Shown here in pieces: positions 36,140 to 44,126 of a stretch of 64,000 bases of DNA (the stretch's first letter is position 1; each line of letters starts with the position of its first letter). The notes under the pieces were generated by a model. It did no database searches. It was not told where the DNA came from and saw nothing but the letters and a program-made list of their open reading frames with translations. Source of the DNA: Candidatus Sulfidibacterium hydrothermale (GTDB lineage: Bacteria > Bacteroidota > Bacteroidia > Bacteroidales > F082). Position numbers and translations under genes: made by a program. The stretch is from positions 2,976,001 through 3,040,000 of the forward strand of contig NZ_CP083760.1 of NCBI RefSeq assembly GCF_020149915.1. Direction: 5' to 3'.

Positions 36140-38128
36140 TCAATAATCAAAAATACGATGTAGCTCGTTATCAATTTCTTTGGCTACCTTTTTCAGCTCA
36201 AAAAACTGCTGTTGAAGAATAAAAATCTCCGCTTCGTCAGAAGTCGTTTTCATTTTTTCCGTAATCTCTCTTAAATACCGGCTAATCACTTTGATACGGA
36301 ATTGGTTTAATGTACTCACCACTGTTTTTGATAAGTCATCTTCTTCGCTTTTTACATAAATTTTATTCTTTTTCCAGCTACTGCTCAATTCGTAAGGCGT
36401 GGCAATCAACGAAATTGCTTCATCGGCAATTTTATCATCCATATGTTGGGTAAAATACTGTTCGTCCGGTACTTTTCCGGTTTCCAGCATCTTTTTTATC
36501 TCATCGGCCATCTGGTTGTAGAGCTTGTTTTCGAAAGTAATCCCATCATTTTCCAGGTTGGTCAAAACATATTTTGCCACATACTCTTCCTGAACTACAA
36601 CCACTTCTTTTCCAAACTCATCAATAATTTTTTCCGTTTCCACATCGGGAGGCTGGATTTTGCGGTTTCCATAAAGCAAAAGAAGCCGCATAATCTGTTT
36701 TTCATGTTCGGAAATATCCAGCGGATCAATCTGATTTTGCCTTCCGGCCGGTTGTTTCATCACATCAATTGCAGACTCCGGCTCCAGTTGTTGTTCCGGG
36801 GTTGTTTTCCGCAATTTTTTCCGGTACTTTTCCCTGAGCAATTTATTCAGTTCGTTCATCAGCGTTTGCTCGGGAATATCCATCATGGCACTGCATTCCT
36901 GAATATAAACCGTTCGCTGAATGGCTTCAGGAATGTGGGCAATGGTTTGCACAATATCTTTTATCAATGTCACTTTGGCCACCGGATCGCCCAATGTTTC
37001 GTCCAGCAAAAGCCGGGTCTTGAATTTGATAAAATCGACCGCAGAAGTCCGGATAAAATTTTCCAGCTCCGAGCTGGTATGACTCCGGGCGTATGAATCG
37101 GGATCTTCGCCATCCGGGAAAAGAACAATTTTCACATTCATTCCCTGATACAAAATCAAATCAATACCGCGGAAAGAGGCTTTAATACCGGCTGCATCCC
37201 CATCATACAAAATAGTAATGTTGGGCGTAAACCGTTTAATCAGCTTAATTTGTTCTTCGGTGAGTGATGTTCCGGAGGAAGCGACCACGTTTTCAATTCC
37301 GGCCTGATGCAGCGAAATCACATCCGTGTATCCTTCAACAAGATAACAATTATCCTGTTTTACAATGGCATTACGGGCAAAAAAGATTCCGTACAGGCTT
37401 TTACTTTTATTATAAATCTCAGATTCGGGGGAATTGACATATTTTGCCGTTGATTTTTCAGAGGAGAGAATACGTCCGCCAAAACCAATCACTTTTCCGG
37501 TCAGGTTATGAATAGGAAACATAACCCTTCCGCGAAAGCGATCCATCAACCGGTTTCCTTTGTCAATAGATAAGCCCGTTTTTACCAGTACATCTTTTGA
37601 ATACCCGTGTTCCAGGGCATATTTCGAATATTTTTCCCAGGCATCATGCGCATAGCCCAGTTGAAATTTTTTAATCGTTGCTTCCAGAAAACCACGTTCT
37701 TTAAAGTAGGTAAGTCCGACCGCCTTCCCTTCTTCGCTCTGAAAAAGCTGTTCCTGAAAATAATCAGACATAAAGGTATTAAGGGCAAACAGGGCTTCCC
37801 GTTCATCCATTTGCTGCTTTTCTTCATCGGAAAGCTCGGTTTCTTCTACGTCAATGCCATATTTTCGGGCAAGATATTTCAAGGCTTCCGGATACGAATA
37901 ATGCTCGTGCTCCATCACGAATTTCACGGCATTTCCGGCTTTGCCACAACCAAAACATTTAAAAATCCCTTTGGCCGGCGACACGGTAAACGAGGGCGTT
38001 TTCTCATTATGAAAAGGACATAATCCAATGTAATTTACCCCTCTTTTTTTTAAAGTAACAAAATCACCCACGACCTCTTCAATACGCGCCGCATCAAATA
38101 TCTTTTGTATGGTTTCCGGTTTAATCAT
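36140..38128 (-). CDS. dnaG: DNA primase
   Basis: A 662-residue replication primase that makes RNA primers at the fork. The N-terminal CHC2 zinc-binding domain has CPFHNEKTPSF to FKCFGCGKAGN (Cys-His-Cys-Cys). The TOPRIM core has the acidic Glu in YLVEGYTDVISLHQ and LYDGDAAGIKAS. The C-terminal part matches a helicase-binding domain and is followed by the low-complexity segment usual in Bacteroidota. Length is normal. Immediately upstream a separate promoter and a terminator hairpin form a leader or small-RNA unit (38154-38291), so dnaG may be controlled by attenuation. Confidence 0.96.
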   Translation of the reverse strand: MIKPETIQKIFDAARIEEVVGDFVTLKKRGVNYIGLCPFHNEKTPSFTVSPAKGIFKCFGCGKAGNAVKFVMEHEHYSYPEALKYLARKYGIDVEETELSDEEKQQMDEREALFALNTFMSDYFQEQLFQSEEGKAVGLTYFKERGFLEATIKKFQLGYAHDAWEKYSKYALEHGYSKDVLVKTGLSIDKGNRLMDRFRGRVMFPIHNLTGKVIGFGGRILSSEKSTAKYVNSPESEIYNKSKSLYGIFFARNAIVKQDNCYLVEGYTDVISLHQAGIENVVASSGTSLTEEQIKLIKRFTPNITILYDGDAAGIKASFRGIDLILYQGMNVKIVLFPDGEDPDSYARSHTSSELENFIRTSAVDFIKFKTRLLLDETLGDPVAKVTLIKDIVQTIAHIPEAIQRTVYIQECSAMMDIPEQTLMNELNKLLREKYRKKLRKTTPEQQLEPESAIDVMKQPAGRQNQIDPLDISEHEKQIMRLLLLYGNRKIQPPDVETEKIIDEFGKEVVVVQEEYVAKYVLTNLENDGITFENKLYNQMADEIKKMLETGKVPDEQYFTQHMDDKIADEAISLIATPYELSSSWKKNKIYVKSEEDDLSKTVVSTLNQFRIKVISRYLREITEKMKTTSDEAEIFILQQQFFELKKVAKEIDNELHRIFDY

Positions 38129-38153
38129 AGCGTAAAAACAAGAGGGCTAAGAT

Positions 38154-38256
38154 AAAAAAAAGAGAGGTAAGCAGGACGCTTACCTCTCAAAAACCAACAA
38201 TTATGAAAACCCTTTAAACAAAGCAAAAATTATGAAAATTTACCCTTGCTATTGTT
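38154..38256 (-). ncRNA. Candidate small RNA or attenuated leader upstream of dnaG
   Basis: A strong promoter on the minus strand (38262-38291) would start a transcript near 38256. It would end at a perfect 11-bp hairpin (GAGAGGTAAGC, 38162-38188) followed by eight T, about 100 nt in all. The terminator lies 25 nt before the dnaG ATG, so the RNA is either an independent small RNA or a terminated dnaG leader. I recognise no known family and see no convincing leader peptide. Confidence 0.55.
38162..38188 (-). terminator. Terminator hairpin before dnaG
   Basis: A perfect 11-bp stem (GAGAGGTAAGC / GCTTACCTCTC) with a 5-nt loop; on the minus strand it is followed by a run of T (38154-38161). Confidence 0.85.
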
Positions 38257-38261
38257 CGTGG

Positions 38262-38291
38262 CAAATATACAACGATTTTCTTTTTTGTCAA
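38262..38291 (-). promoter_or_regulatory. Promoter of the dnaG leader or small RNA
   Basis: On the minus strand TTGACA and TATATTTG are separated so that TTG-N19-TAnnTTTG is exact. It is the best promoter match noticed in the window. Confidence 0.75.
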
Positions 38292-38356
38292 GAAGAAAAA
38301 TAAAAAAATGTTGTTAATATTTGTTAAAGGTTCTGTTTCAATCAAATGGAATGGTT

Positions 38357-38364
38357 TAATTTTG
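38357..38364 (+). promoter_or_regulatory. Promoter -7 box of the RprX-like gene
   Basis: TAATTTTG (TAnnTTTG) ends only 4 nt before the ATG at 38369, so the transcript would be leaderless or nearly so. Confidence 0.5.
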
Positions 38365-38368
38365 CTGC

Positions 38369-39820
38369 ATGAATAAACGGTTAACAATCATTATCATTGT
38401 TTTGGTTTCCCTGGCCAGCATCGGGTTAATGACGATTCAGGTTTACTGGATCAAAAATGCCATGCAGGTGAGGCAAGCTGTTTTTAACCGTGACGTAAAT
38501 ATTGCCATGCAACGGGTGGTTTTTACCATCGACAAACTTCGTTATCAGGAATATTACCTGAAAACAAAAGAATTTTATAAAAAGAACCTGAACGCTTTTG
38601 CTCTTTTTGACTCGCTCAACCGTGATTTAATCCACCAATCGCTTTCGTTAACCAGTCCGGCTGACATTAACCGAATACTGGAGAAAAGGCTTCTTTTAAA
38701 TAACCAATACCACCAACTTTTTTCCGGTTTCAAGCAACCGGATGACATCCGTTTCTTTACCCAACACAAAAGCCTTATCGACTCACTGATACAGAGTGCA
38801 TTAAGAGAAAAAAATATTAAAACACGTTTTGAATTCGGTATTTACAAACCGGTTTCCAACGCCATGATCCTGCAAAAAACAGGAAAATACCCTACCGAAC
38901 TCCTCACAAAAAGCTACGTGTACGATTTAACGCCCATCAACAGCGACATGCAAGTCCCTCTTAAATTGCTCATTTATTTTCCTGAAGAACACTTTTTTAT
39001 CATTAAAAAACTCTATAAACTACTCGTTGTTTCCATGGGGTTGTTTTTTATTATCATCGGGGCATTATCTTTCAGCCTGGTGGTAATTAACCGGCAAAAG
39101 AAACTGTCGGAAATGAAAAATGACCTTATTAATAACATGACCCACGAGTTTAAAACACCAATCTCTACCATATCGTTGGTATGTGAAGCTTTGCGTGACA
39201 GAGATGTTAAAAAATCGGATGAGTTGTACAACAATTATATCAGTGTCATCGACGAGGAAAATAAACGGTTGCGTACCATGGCTGAGCATATTTTACGTTC
39301 GGCTTCTATTGAAAGTGGCCGGCTGAAATTACACAAAGAAACCGTTGATCTTCATGAAATCCTGCAAAATGCCGTTAATGCTAAAAAGATTAACGCCGAA
39401 AGCAAAGGCGGCAGCATCTCTCTGGAAATGAATGCGGAAAACAGTGCCATTTATGCCGACCGGGTTCACATGACCAATGTTTTTGTTAATCTGCTGGACA
39501 ACGCCATCAAATATAATCTGAATGCTCCGGTCATCAAGATCAGCACACGAAACCTGAAAGACGGCATTCTGGTAGATATTGCCGATAACGGAATCGGTAT
39601 CAGCAAAGCCAATCAGAGTAAAATTTTTGACAAGCTGTATCGTGTTCACACAGGGAATGTACACAATTTCAAAGGATTCGGACTAGGACTCAGTTATGTC
39701 AAAGCCATTGTTGAACAACACAAAGGAAAAATAACCGTTGACTCGGAATTGAAAAAAGGTTCCGTATTTCATATATATTTACCCAACGAAAAGACAGAAA
39801 ATCATGAAAAAGAAAGTTAA
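38369..39820 (+). CDS. rprX: RprX-like sensor histidine kinase
   Basis: A 483-residue membrane kinase. Two membrane helices (about residues 5-27 and 213-238) enclose an extracytoplasmic sensor of about 185 residues. The kinase core has phospho-acceptor H259 (MTHEFKTPISTI), N-box NLLDNAIKYN, G1 DNGIGI and G2 GFGLGLSYVKAI. It resembles RprX of Bacteroides, a kinase of two transmembrane segments; the symbol is given by resemblance. The gene overlaps its response regulator by 17 nt. The signal sensed is unknown. Confidence 0.9.
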   Translation: MNKRLTIIIIVLVSLASIGLMTIQVYWIKNAMQVRQAVFNRDVNIAMQRVVFTIDKLRYQEYYLKTKEFYKKNLNAFALFDSLNRDLIHQSLSLTSPADINRILEKRLLLNNQYHQLFSGFKQPDDIRFFTQHKSLIDSLIQSALREKNIKTRFEFGIYKPVSNAMILQKTGKYPTELLTKSYVYDLTPINSDMQVPLKLLIYFPEEHFFIIKKLYKLLVVSMGLFFIIIGALSFSLVVINRQKKLSEMKNDLINNMTHEFKTPISTISLVCEALRDRDVKKSDELYNNYISVIDEENKRLRTMAEHILRSASIESGRLKLHKETVDLHEILQNAVNAKKINAESKGGSISLEMNAENSAIYADRVHMTNVFVNLLDNAIKYNLNAPVIKISTRNLKDGILVDIADNGIGISKANQSKIFDKLYRVHTGNVHNFKGFGLGLSYVKAIVEQHKGKITVDSELKKGSVFHIYLPNEKTENHEKES

Positions 39821-40502
39821 TATCCTGTTGGCCGAAGACGACAAAAACCTCGGCACCATTTTGAAATCCTATTTGCAGGCCAAAGGATTTGAAGCCACCC
39901 TTTGCGAAAATGGAAAACTGGCTCTTGAGGCTTTTAAAAAAGGTGAATTTGACTTTGCCATTTTGGATGTGATGATGCCTGTAATGGACGGCTTTACCCT
40001 GGCCAAGGAAATCAGGAAGATTGATAAAAAAATTCCGCTGTTATTCCTCACAGCCAAGACCATGGAAGAAGACAAGATCCAGGGATTTGAGCTGGGTGCC
40101 GATGACTATCTTACCAAACCTTTCAGCATGGAAGAACTGTTGCTTCGCATCCAGGCGATTTTACGCCGAACAGAACAAGGGAGCAAAAAACACACCAACT
40201 CTATTTATAAGTTCGGAAGATATACTTTTGACTACGACCACCAGGTTTTGAAAATCGGCAAAACCGAAAACAAACTCACATCAAAAGAAACAGAACTGTT
40301 ACGGCTTTTGTGTGAAAACCTGAATGAAGTACTGGACCGGACGGTAGCCCTGAACAAAATTTGGCAAGATGACAGCTACTTTAATGCACGATCAATGGAC
40401 GTATATATCACCAAGCTCCGGAAATTCTTAAAAGAAGATCCGAAAGTAGAACTCATCAATGTCCATGGTATCGGGTTTAAACTGGTAGCTCCCGAAAAAT
40501 AA
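39804..40502 (+). CDS. rprY: RprY-like OmpR-family response regulator
   Basis: A 232-residue regulator. The receiver domain (1-120) has acidic residues in LLAEDDKN, phospho-acceptor D55 (ILDVMMPVMDGF), T in FLTAKT and K in LTKPFS. The C-terminal OmpR/PhoB winged helix (about 135-232) has YTFDYDHQVLKIG and the recognition helix region NARSMDVYITKLRKFLKEDP. It is cotranscribed with the kinase. It converges with the DUF5684-type gene, leaving only 5 nt between the stop codons. Confidence 0.93.
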   Translation: MKKKVNILLAEDDKNLGTILKSYLQAKGFEATLCENGKLALEAFKKGEFDFAILDVMMPVMDGFTLAKEIRKIDKKIPLLFLTAKTMEEDKIQGFELGADDYLTKPFSMEELLLRIQAILRRTEQGSKKHTNSIYKFGRYTFDYDHQVLKIGKTENKLTSKETELLRLLCENLNEVLDRTVALNKIWQDDSYFNARSMDVYITKLRKFLKEDPKVELINVHGIGFKLVAPEK

Positions 40503-40507
40503 GCCGA

Positions 40508-40903
40508 TTATACGTTAACTTCGGTAACTTTCGGTTTCCCTGCCGGACCAATGTATTCGGCATCTCCAAACCCGAGAATCGCATAAAAAATAACGGGAAG
40601 GAGAAGCAAACCAAGCGTAAAGGCTACCCCCTTCCCAAAACTTTTGGAAAGCAGATTGGTAACCCAAATAGCCACCACCAGGTTGGCAAAAGGAACAAAC
40701 ATCCAGATGAGCCACCATCCGGGTTTTCCCACAATTTTTAACAAAAAGTAAAGATTTAAAATGGGGATGATTGACGTCCAGCCGGGTTGTCCGGCTTTTT
40801 CATAAACACGCCAAGTAGCAATAATCTGGACTAAAGCCAGAAAAAAAACAGAAAGAAGAACAATAACTACTTCGAAAGTACTGAGTGTGTTAAAACTATC
40901 CAT
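40508..40903 (-). CDS. DUF5684-type small membrane protein
   Basis: A 131-residue protein with about four membrane helices. The first lies at residues 10-32. A conserved YEKAGQPGWTSIIPILNLYFLLKIVGKPGWW segment is the hallmark of this family, which is often annotated as signal peptidase I-like although it lacks a protease active site. Function unknown. It stands alone on the minus strand next to the RprXY-like pair. Confidence 0.8.
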   Translation of the reverse strand: MDSFNTLSTFEVVIVLLSVFFLALVQIIATWRVYEKAGQPGWTSIIPILNLYFLLKIVGKPGWWLIWMFVPFANLVVAIWVTNLLSKSFGKGVAFTLGLLLLPVIFYAILGFGDAEYIGPAGKPKVTEVNV

Positions 40904-41042
40904 AGCAACAAGTTTTTATAGTGAAACAAATTAAATCCGTTTTCCTCATTTTATAGTAAAATAGCCCATACTATTCAGGCATCAACAGCTTCCAACTTCT
41001 GACTTCCGACTTTTTGTCTTCCCTCTTCCTGCTGCTTCGTAT

Positions 41043-41699
41043 CTAAATACTCATTTCCGGTACTTCTCCTTCAACCAACAGCGGGGCTTCCGTTTTTTCA
41101 ACAATTTCTTCCACGCTGACACCGGGAGCTCTTTCTATCAGTTTAAAGCCTTGCGGCGTAACATCTACCACAGCAAGATCCGTTACAATTCGTTTTACAC
41201 AATTCACTCCGGTTAACGGCAAAGTACATTCATTCAATAATTTAGGGTTTCCTTTCCGATCGGTATGCGTCATAGCCACAATGATATTTTTAGCCGATGC
41301 CACCAAATCCATGGCGCCGCCCATGCCTTTTACCATTTTTCCGGGAATTTTCCAGCTGGCAATGTCGCCGTTTTTATTTACCTGAAAAGCACCAAGCACA
41401 GTCAGATCAATATGCCCTCCGCGAATCATGGCAAAACTGGTAGCCGAATCGAAAAAGGCAGCTCCTTTTACATAAGTTACCGTTTGCTTTCCGGCATTAA
41501 TCAGATCGGCATCCAGCTCATCCTTTGTTGGGAAAGGACCGATACCAAGCAACCCGTTTTCCGATTGTAAAACCACTTCCACTCCTTCCGGAATAAAATT
41601 GGCCACCAGTGTCGGAATTCCGATACCGAGATTAACATAGTAACCATCTTTCAGCTCTTGTGCTATGCGTTTGGCAATACCGTTTTTATCTAAACTCAT
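41043..41699 (-). CDS. 3-oxoacid CoA-transferase subunit B
   Basis: A 218-residue beta subunit of a class I CoA-transferase that moves CoA from succinyl-CoA or an acyl-CoA to acetoacetate. The catalytic Glu is E47 in [29 protein letters not shown] and the C-terminal AP(G)VS and [12 protein letters not shown] regions match. Subunit A lies upstream at 42232-42924. The two genes, normally adjacent, are separated by 532 nt holding an inserted nuclease cassette. In this operon it would activate acetoacetate released by leucine breakdown. Confidence 0.93.
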   Translation of the reverse strand: MSLDKNGIAKRIAQELKDGYYVNLGIGIPTLVANFIPEGVEVVLQSENGLLGIGPFPTKDELDADLINAGKQTVTYVKGAAFFDSATSFAMIRGGHIDLTVLGAFQVNKNGDIASWKIPGKMVKGMGGAMDLVASAKNIIVAMTHTDRKGNPKLLNECTLPLTGVNCVKRIVTDLAVVDVTPQGFKLIERAPGVSVEEIVEKTEAPLLVEGEVPEMSI

Positions 41700-41744
41700 G
41701 TTATTTAGTTTTTATGGTTCTTCTTTATTCAAAAATAATTCAAC

Positions 41745-41753
41745 TATATTTTA
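41745..41753. repeat. Left 9-bp direct repeat of the nuclease cassette
   Basis: TATATTTTA directly abuts the left cassette end (TTTCACG at 41754). The same 9-mer occurs at 42226-42234 just beyond the right end, as expected of a target-site duplication. Confidence 0.6.
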
Positions 41754-42225
41754 TTTCACGCAAAGCCCGCCAAAGACTACGCTAAAAGCGCAAAAAGATT
41801 ACAGGTTATTTACGATTCTGTGAATATTATCTTTCAACGTTTTTGCATTAAAATTGATAAGCAAACCTAATTTCACACCAGACAATCTAAGATAGGTTAA
41901 TAACTGGGCATAATGGACAGGCGCCAGGGTTTCAACAGATTTTACTTCAATGATAACCTTTTTATTAACCAAAATATCAATCCTATATCCTACATCTAAC
42001 TTAACCTCTTTATAAACAAACGGCATGGCCACTTGCTGTTGCACATCATAACCCTTTATCCTAAGATCATATGCCAATGCATTTTCATAAGCGGATTCCA
42101 ATAATCCCGGGCCAATACTCTTGTGCACTTCTATTGCAGTTCCAATACATTGATATGAAATATCATTCTCATGCATTTTTGCGTTCTCTGCGATTTTACA
42201 CTTTTGCGTTCTCTGCGTGAAACAT
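41754..42225. mobile_element. One-gene GxxExxY nuclease cassette inside the CoA-transferase operon
   Basis: A 472-bp segment. The left end TTTCACGCAAAG and the inverted right end TTTCACGCAGAG differ at one of 12 positions. Each end continues with a cluster of four CGCnAAAG-like repeats (left: 41759, 41768, 41780, 41789; right inverted: about 42177-42218). The only gene fills the space between the clusters. A 9-bp direct repeat flanks it, three bases from the right end. It separates ctf subunits A and B, which would otherwise be about 50 nt apart. Similar CGCAAAG repeats are common in Bacteroidota intergenic DNA; a named family is not known to me. Confidence 0.6.
41799..42176 (-). CDS. GxxExxY protein (PD-(D/E)xK nuclease-like)
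   Basis: A 125-residue protein. The name-giving motif is G24-L-L-E27-S-A-Y30. A PD-(D/E)xK-type core follows: D67 in RIDILVNKKVIIEVKS with E77-x-K79. The end contains the conserved LLINFNAKTLKDNIHRIVN. The family is widespread and its biological role is not established. The gene lies exactly between two inverted repeat clusters, its start and stop within a few bases of them, which suggests it is the cargo or the mobilising enzyme of the cassette. That is inference. Confidence 0.9.
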   Translation of the reverse strand: MHENDISYQCIGTAIEVHKSIGPGLLESAYENALAYDLRIKGYDVQQQVAMPFVYKEVKLDVGYRIDILVNKKVIIEVKSVETLAPVHYAQLLTYLRLSGVKLGLLINFNAKTLKDNIHRIVNNL

Positions 42226-42234
42226 TATATTTTA
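42226..42234. repeat. Right 9-bp direct repeat of the nuclease cassette
   Basis: TATATTTTA, identical to 41745-41753. Its last three bases are the stop codon of ctf subunit A on the minus strand, so insertion occurred right at the end of that gene. Confidence 0.6.
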
Positions 42235-42924
42235 ATCTCGTGTCGTTGCAAACTCAATGCGTTTTTCATAATTTTCTCCCTGGAAGATGCGCTGGACAAA
42301 TATTCCGGGAGTATGAATGCAATTCGGGTCCAGTTCGCCGGCCGGCACCAGTTCTTCCACTTCGGCAATGGTAATTTTTCCGGCCATGGCCATCATGTTG
42401 TTAAAGTTGTTGGCCGTATGCCGGTAAACAAGATTTCCGGCCGTATCGCCTTTCCAGGCTTTTACCAAAGCAAAGTCGGCAGTCAGCGCCGTTTCGAGCA
42501 GGTACATCTTACCGTTAAACTCCCGCACTTCTTTTCCTTCGGCCACTTCGGTACCGTAGCCTGCCGGAACATAAAACGCCGGAATTCCGGCACCGCCTGC
42601 CCGGCAGCGTTCAGCCAGCGTTCCCTGCGGATTGAGTTCCACTTCCAGTTCGCCCGAGAGTAACTGACGCTCAAATTCGGCATTCTCGCCCACATACGAA
42701 GAAATCATTTTTTTTATCTGATGGCGTTCGAGCAAAACACCCAGGCCGAAATCATCCACACCGGCATTATTGGAAATACAGGTTAGTCCGGTAACGCCCT
42801 TATCGTGCAACGCCCGGATCAGGTTTTCGGGAATTCCGCACAGACCGAAACCACCAAGCATCAGGGTCATGTTATCCTGAATATCGCGAACCGCTTCGGT
42901 AGCATTTTTTACCACTTTATTCAT
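42232..42924 (-). CDS. 3-oxoacid CoA-transferase subunit A
   Basis: A 230-residue alpha subunit partner of the 41043-41699 product. The N-terminal glycine loop [18 protein letters not shown] binds CoA, and [15 protein letters not shown] and the [21 protein letters not shown]-like region are typical. It starts 28 nt after the acyl-CoA dehydrogenase gene on the same strand. Downstream the operon is interrupted by the nuclease cassette, which may reduce or uncouple expression of subunit B. Confidence 0.92.
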   Translation of the reverse strand: MNKVVKNATEAVRDIQDNMTLMLGGFGLCGIPENLIRALHDKGVTGLTCISNNAGVDDFGLGVLLERHQIKKMISSYVGENAEFERQLLSGELEVELNPQGTLAERCRAGGAGIPAFYVPAGYGTEVAEGKEVREFNGKMYLLETALTADFALVKAWKGDTAGNLVYRHTANNFNNMMAMAGKITIAEVEELVPAGELDPNCIHTPGIFVQRIFQGENYEKRIEFATTRD

Positions 42925-42952
42925 AGGGCAATTATTTAGGTTAAAAATCTTA

Positions 42953-44098
42953 TTAACATCCTATTTGACGCGAAATCACCAGCCGTTGGATCTCGGAAGT
43001 TCCCTCACCAATCTGCAACAGACGCTGATCGCGATAAAAACGTTCGATATCATAGTCTTTCATCAGCCCGTAACCACCGTGAATCTGAACGGCTTCATCC
43101 GCCACCTGTTTGGCAATTTCGGAACAATACAATTTCGACATGGCTGCTTCTTTCGTATACGGTTTGCCATTGTCTTTCAGCCAGCAGGCTTTGTAAAGCA
43201 GGTTGCGGGCCAGTTCGATTTTCATGGCCATATCGGCCAGTTTAAAAGCATTAATCTGGAACTTCGTCAACGGCTTTCCGAACTGTTTTCGCTCTTTGGC
43301 ATAATTCAGGGCCATTTCGAAAGCGCCCTGGGCCAGTCCCAGTCCCATAGCGCCGATGGAAAGCCTTCCGCCGTCGAGTGTATGCAACATGATATGAGAA
43401 CCTTCGCCCACTTTTCCCAAAAGATTTTCTTTCGGAACACGAACGTCATCAAAATAAAGTTCAGAAGTATCCGAAGCACGCCACATCATTTTGTTATGCA
43501 TGGGAACCCGGCGAAAACCGGGAGTTCCGGCTTCAACAATGATGGTGGTAAAAATTTTCTTTCCGTCTTTTTCGCCGGACACGGCCTGCACGGTACAACC
43601 TTTTGAAATATCAGAGGCTCCGTTGGTAATAAAAATCTTAGAGCCGTTGATAACCCACTCGTCACCGTCGAGTACAGCGGTGGTTTTAGAACCTCTTGAA
43701 TCGGAACCGGCGCCCGGTTCGGTAAGTCCGAAACTCCAAAGCCCTTCGCCGGTACACAGTTGCGGCAGGTATTTCATCTTCTGCTCTTCGGTTCCAAACT
43801 CATATATCGGACTTATTCCAAGAGAGTTATGCGCGGCAAGCGTAGCGGCTTGCGATCCGTCTACCCGCGCCAGCTCTTCCACAGCAATAATATACGACAG
43901 GGTATCAAGTCCCTGACCGCCGTACTTTTCGGGAAGGTTCATACCAAAAAGGCCCAGTTCACCCATCATTTTGGTCAACTCATACGAAAATTCACCTTTG
44001 GCATCCAGTTCTTTTGCCCTGGGTTTCACTTCTCTTTCAGCAAATTCCCGTACCGTTTGACGGATCATTTGCTGTGTTTCTGTTAATTCAAAATCCAT
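42953..44098 (-). CDS. Acyl-CoA dehydrogenase, probably isovaleryl-CoA dehydrogenase
   Basis: A 381-residue FAD-dependent dehydrogenase. The segments [18 protein letters not shown] (FAD/substrate loop) and [20 protein letters not shown] are present. The catalytic Glu is E365 in [10 protein letters not shown] near the C-terminus, the position used by short- and medium-chain enzymes. Isovaleryl-CoA enzymes usually have the base elsewhere, so a butyryl- or short branched-chain substrate is also possible. The operon context (methylcrotonyl-CoA carboxylase, methylglutaconyl-CoA hydratase) favours a leucine role; the substrate is inference. Confidence 0.9.
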   Translation of the reverse strand: MDFELTETQQMIRQTVREFAEREVKPRAKELDAKGEFSYELTKMMGELGLFGMNLPEKYGGQGLDTLSYIIAVEELARVDGSQAATLAAHNSLGISPIYEFGTEEQKMKYLPQLCTGEGLWSFGLTEPGAGSDSRGSKTTAVLDGDEWVINGSKIFITNGASDISKGCTVQAVSGEKDGKKIFTTIIVEAGTPGFRRVPMHNKMMWRASDTSELYFDDVRVPKENLLGKVGEGSHIMLHTLDGGRLSIGAMGLGLAQGAFEMALNYAKERKQFGKPLTKFQINAFKLADMAMKIELARNLLYKACWLKDNGKPYTKEAAMSKLYCSEIAKQVADEAVQIHGGYGLMKDYDIERFYRDQRLLQIGEGTSEIQRLVISRQIGC

Positions 44099-44126
44099 TC
44101 AATTTATTTTTTTATACCGTTTTATT

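Noticed and set aside
42171-42225. GCGTTCTCTGCG repeats as a CRISPR-like or tRNA-like signal
   Set aside because: They form part of the inverted end of the nuclease cassette. They are too few and irregular for CRISPR and lack tRNA structure.
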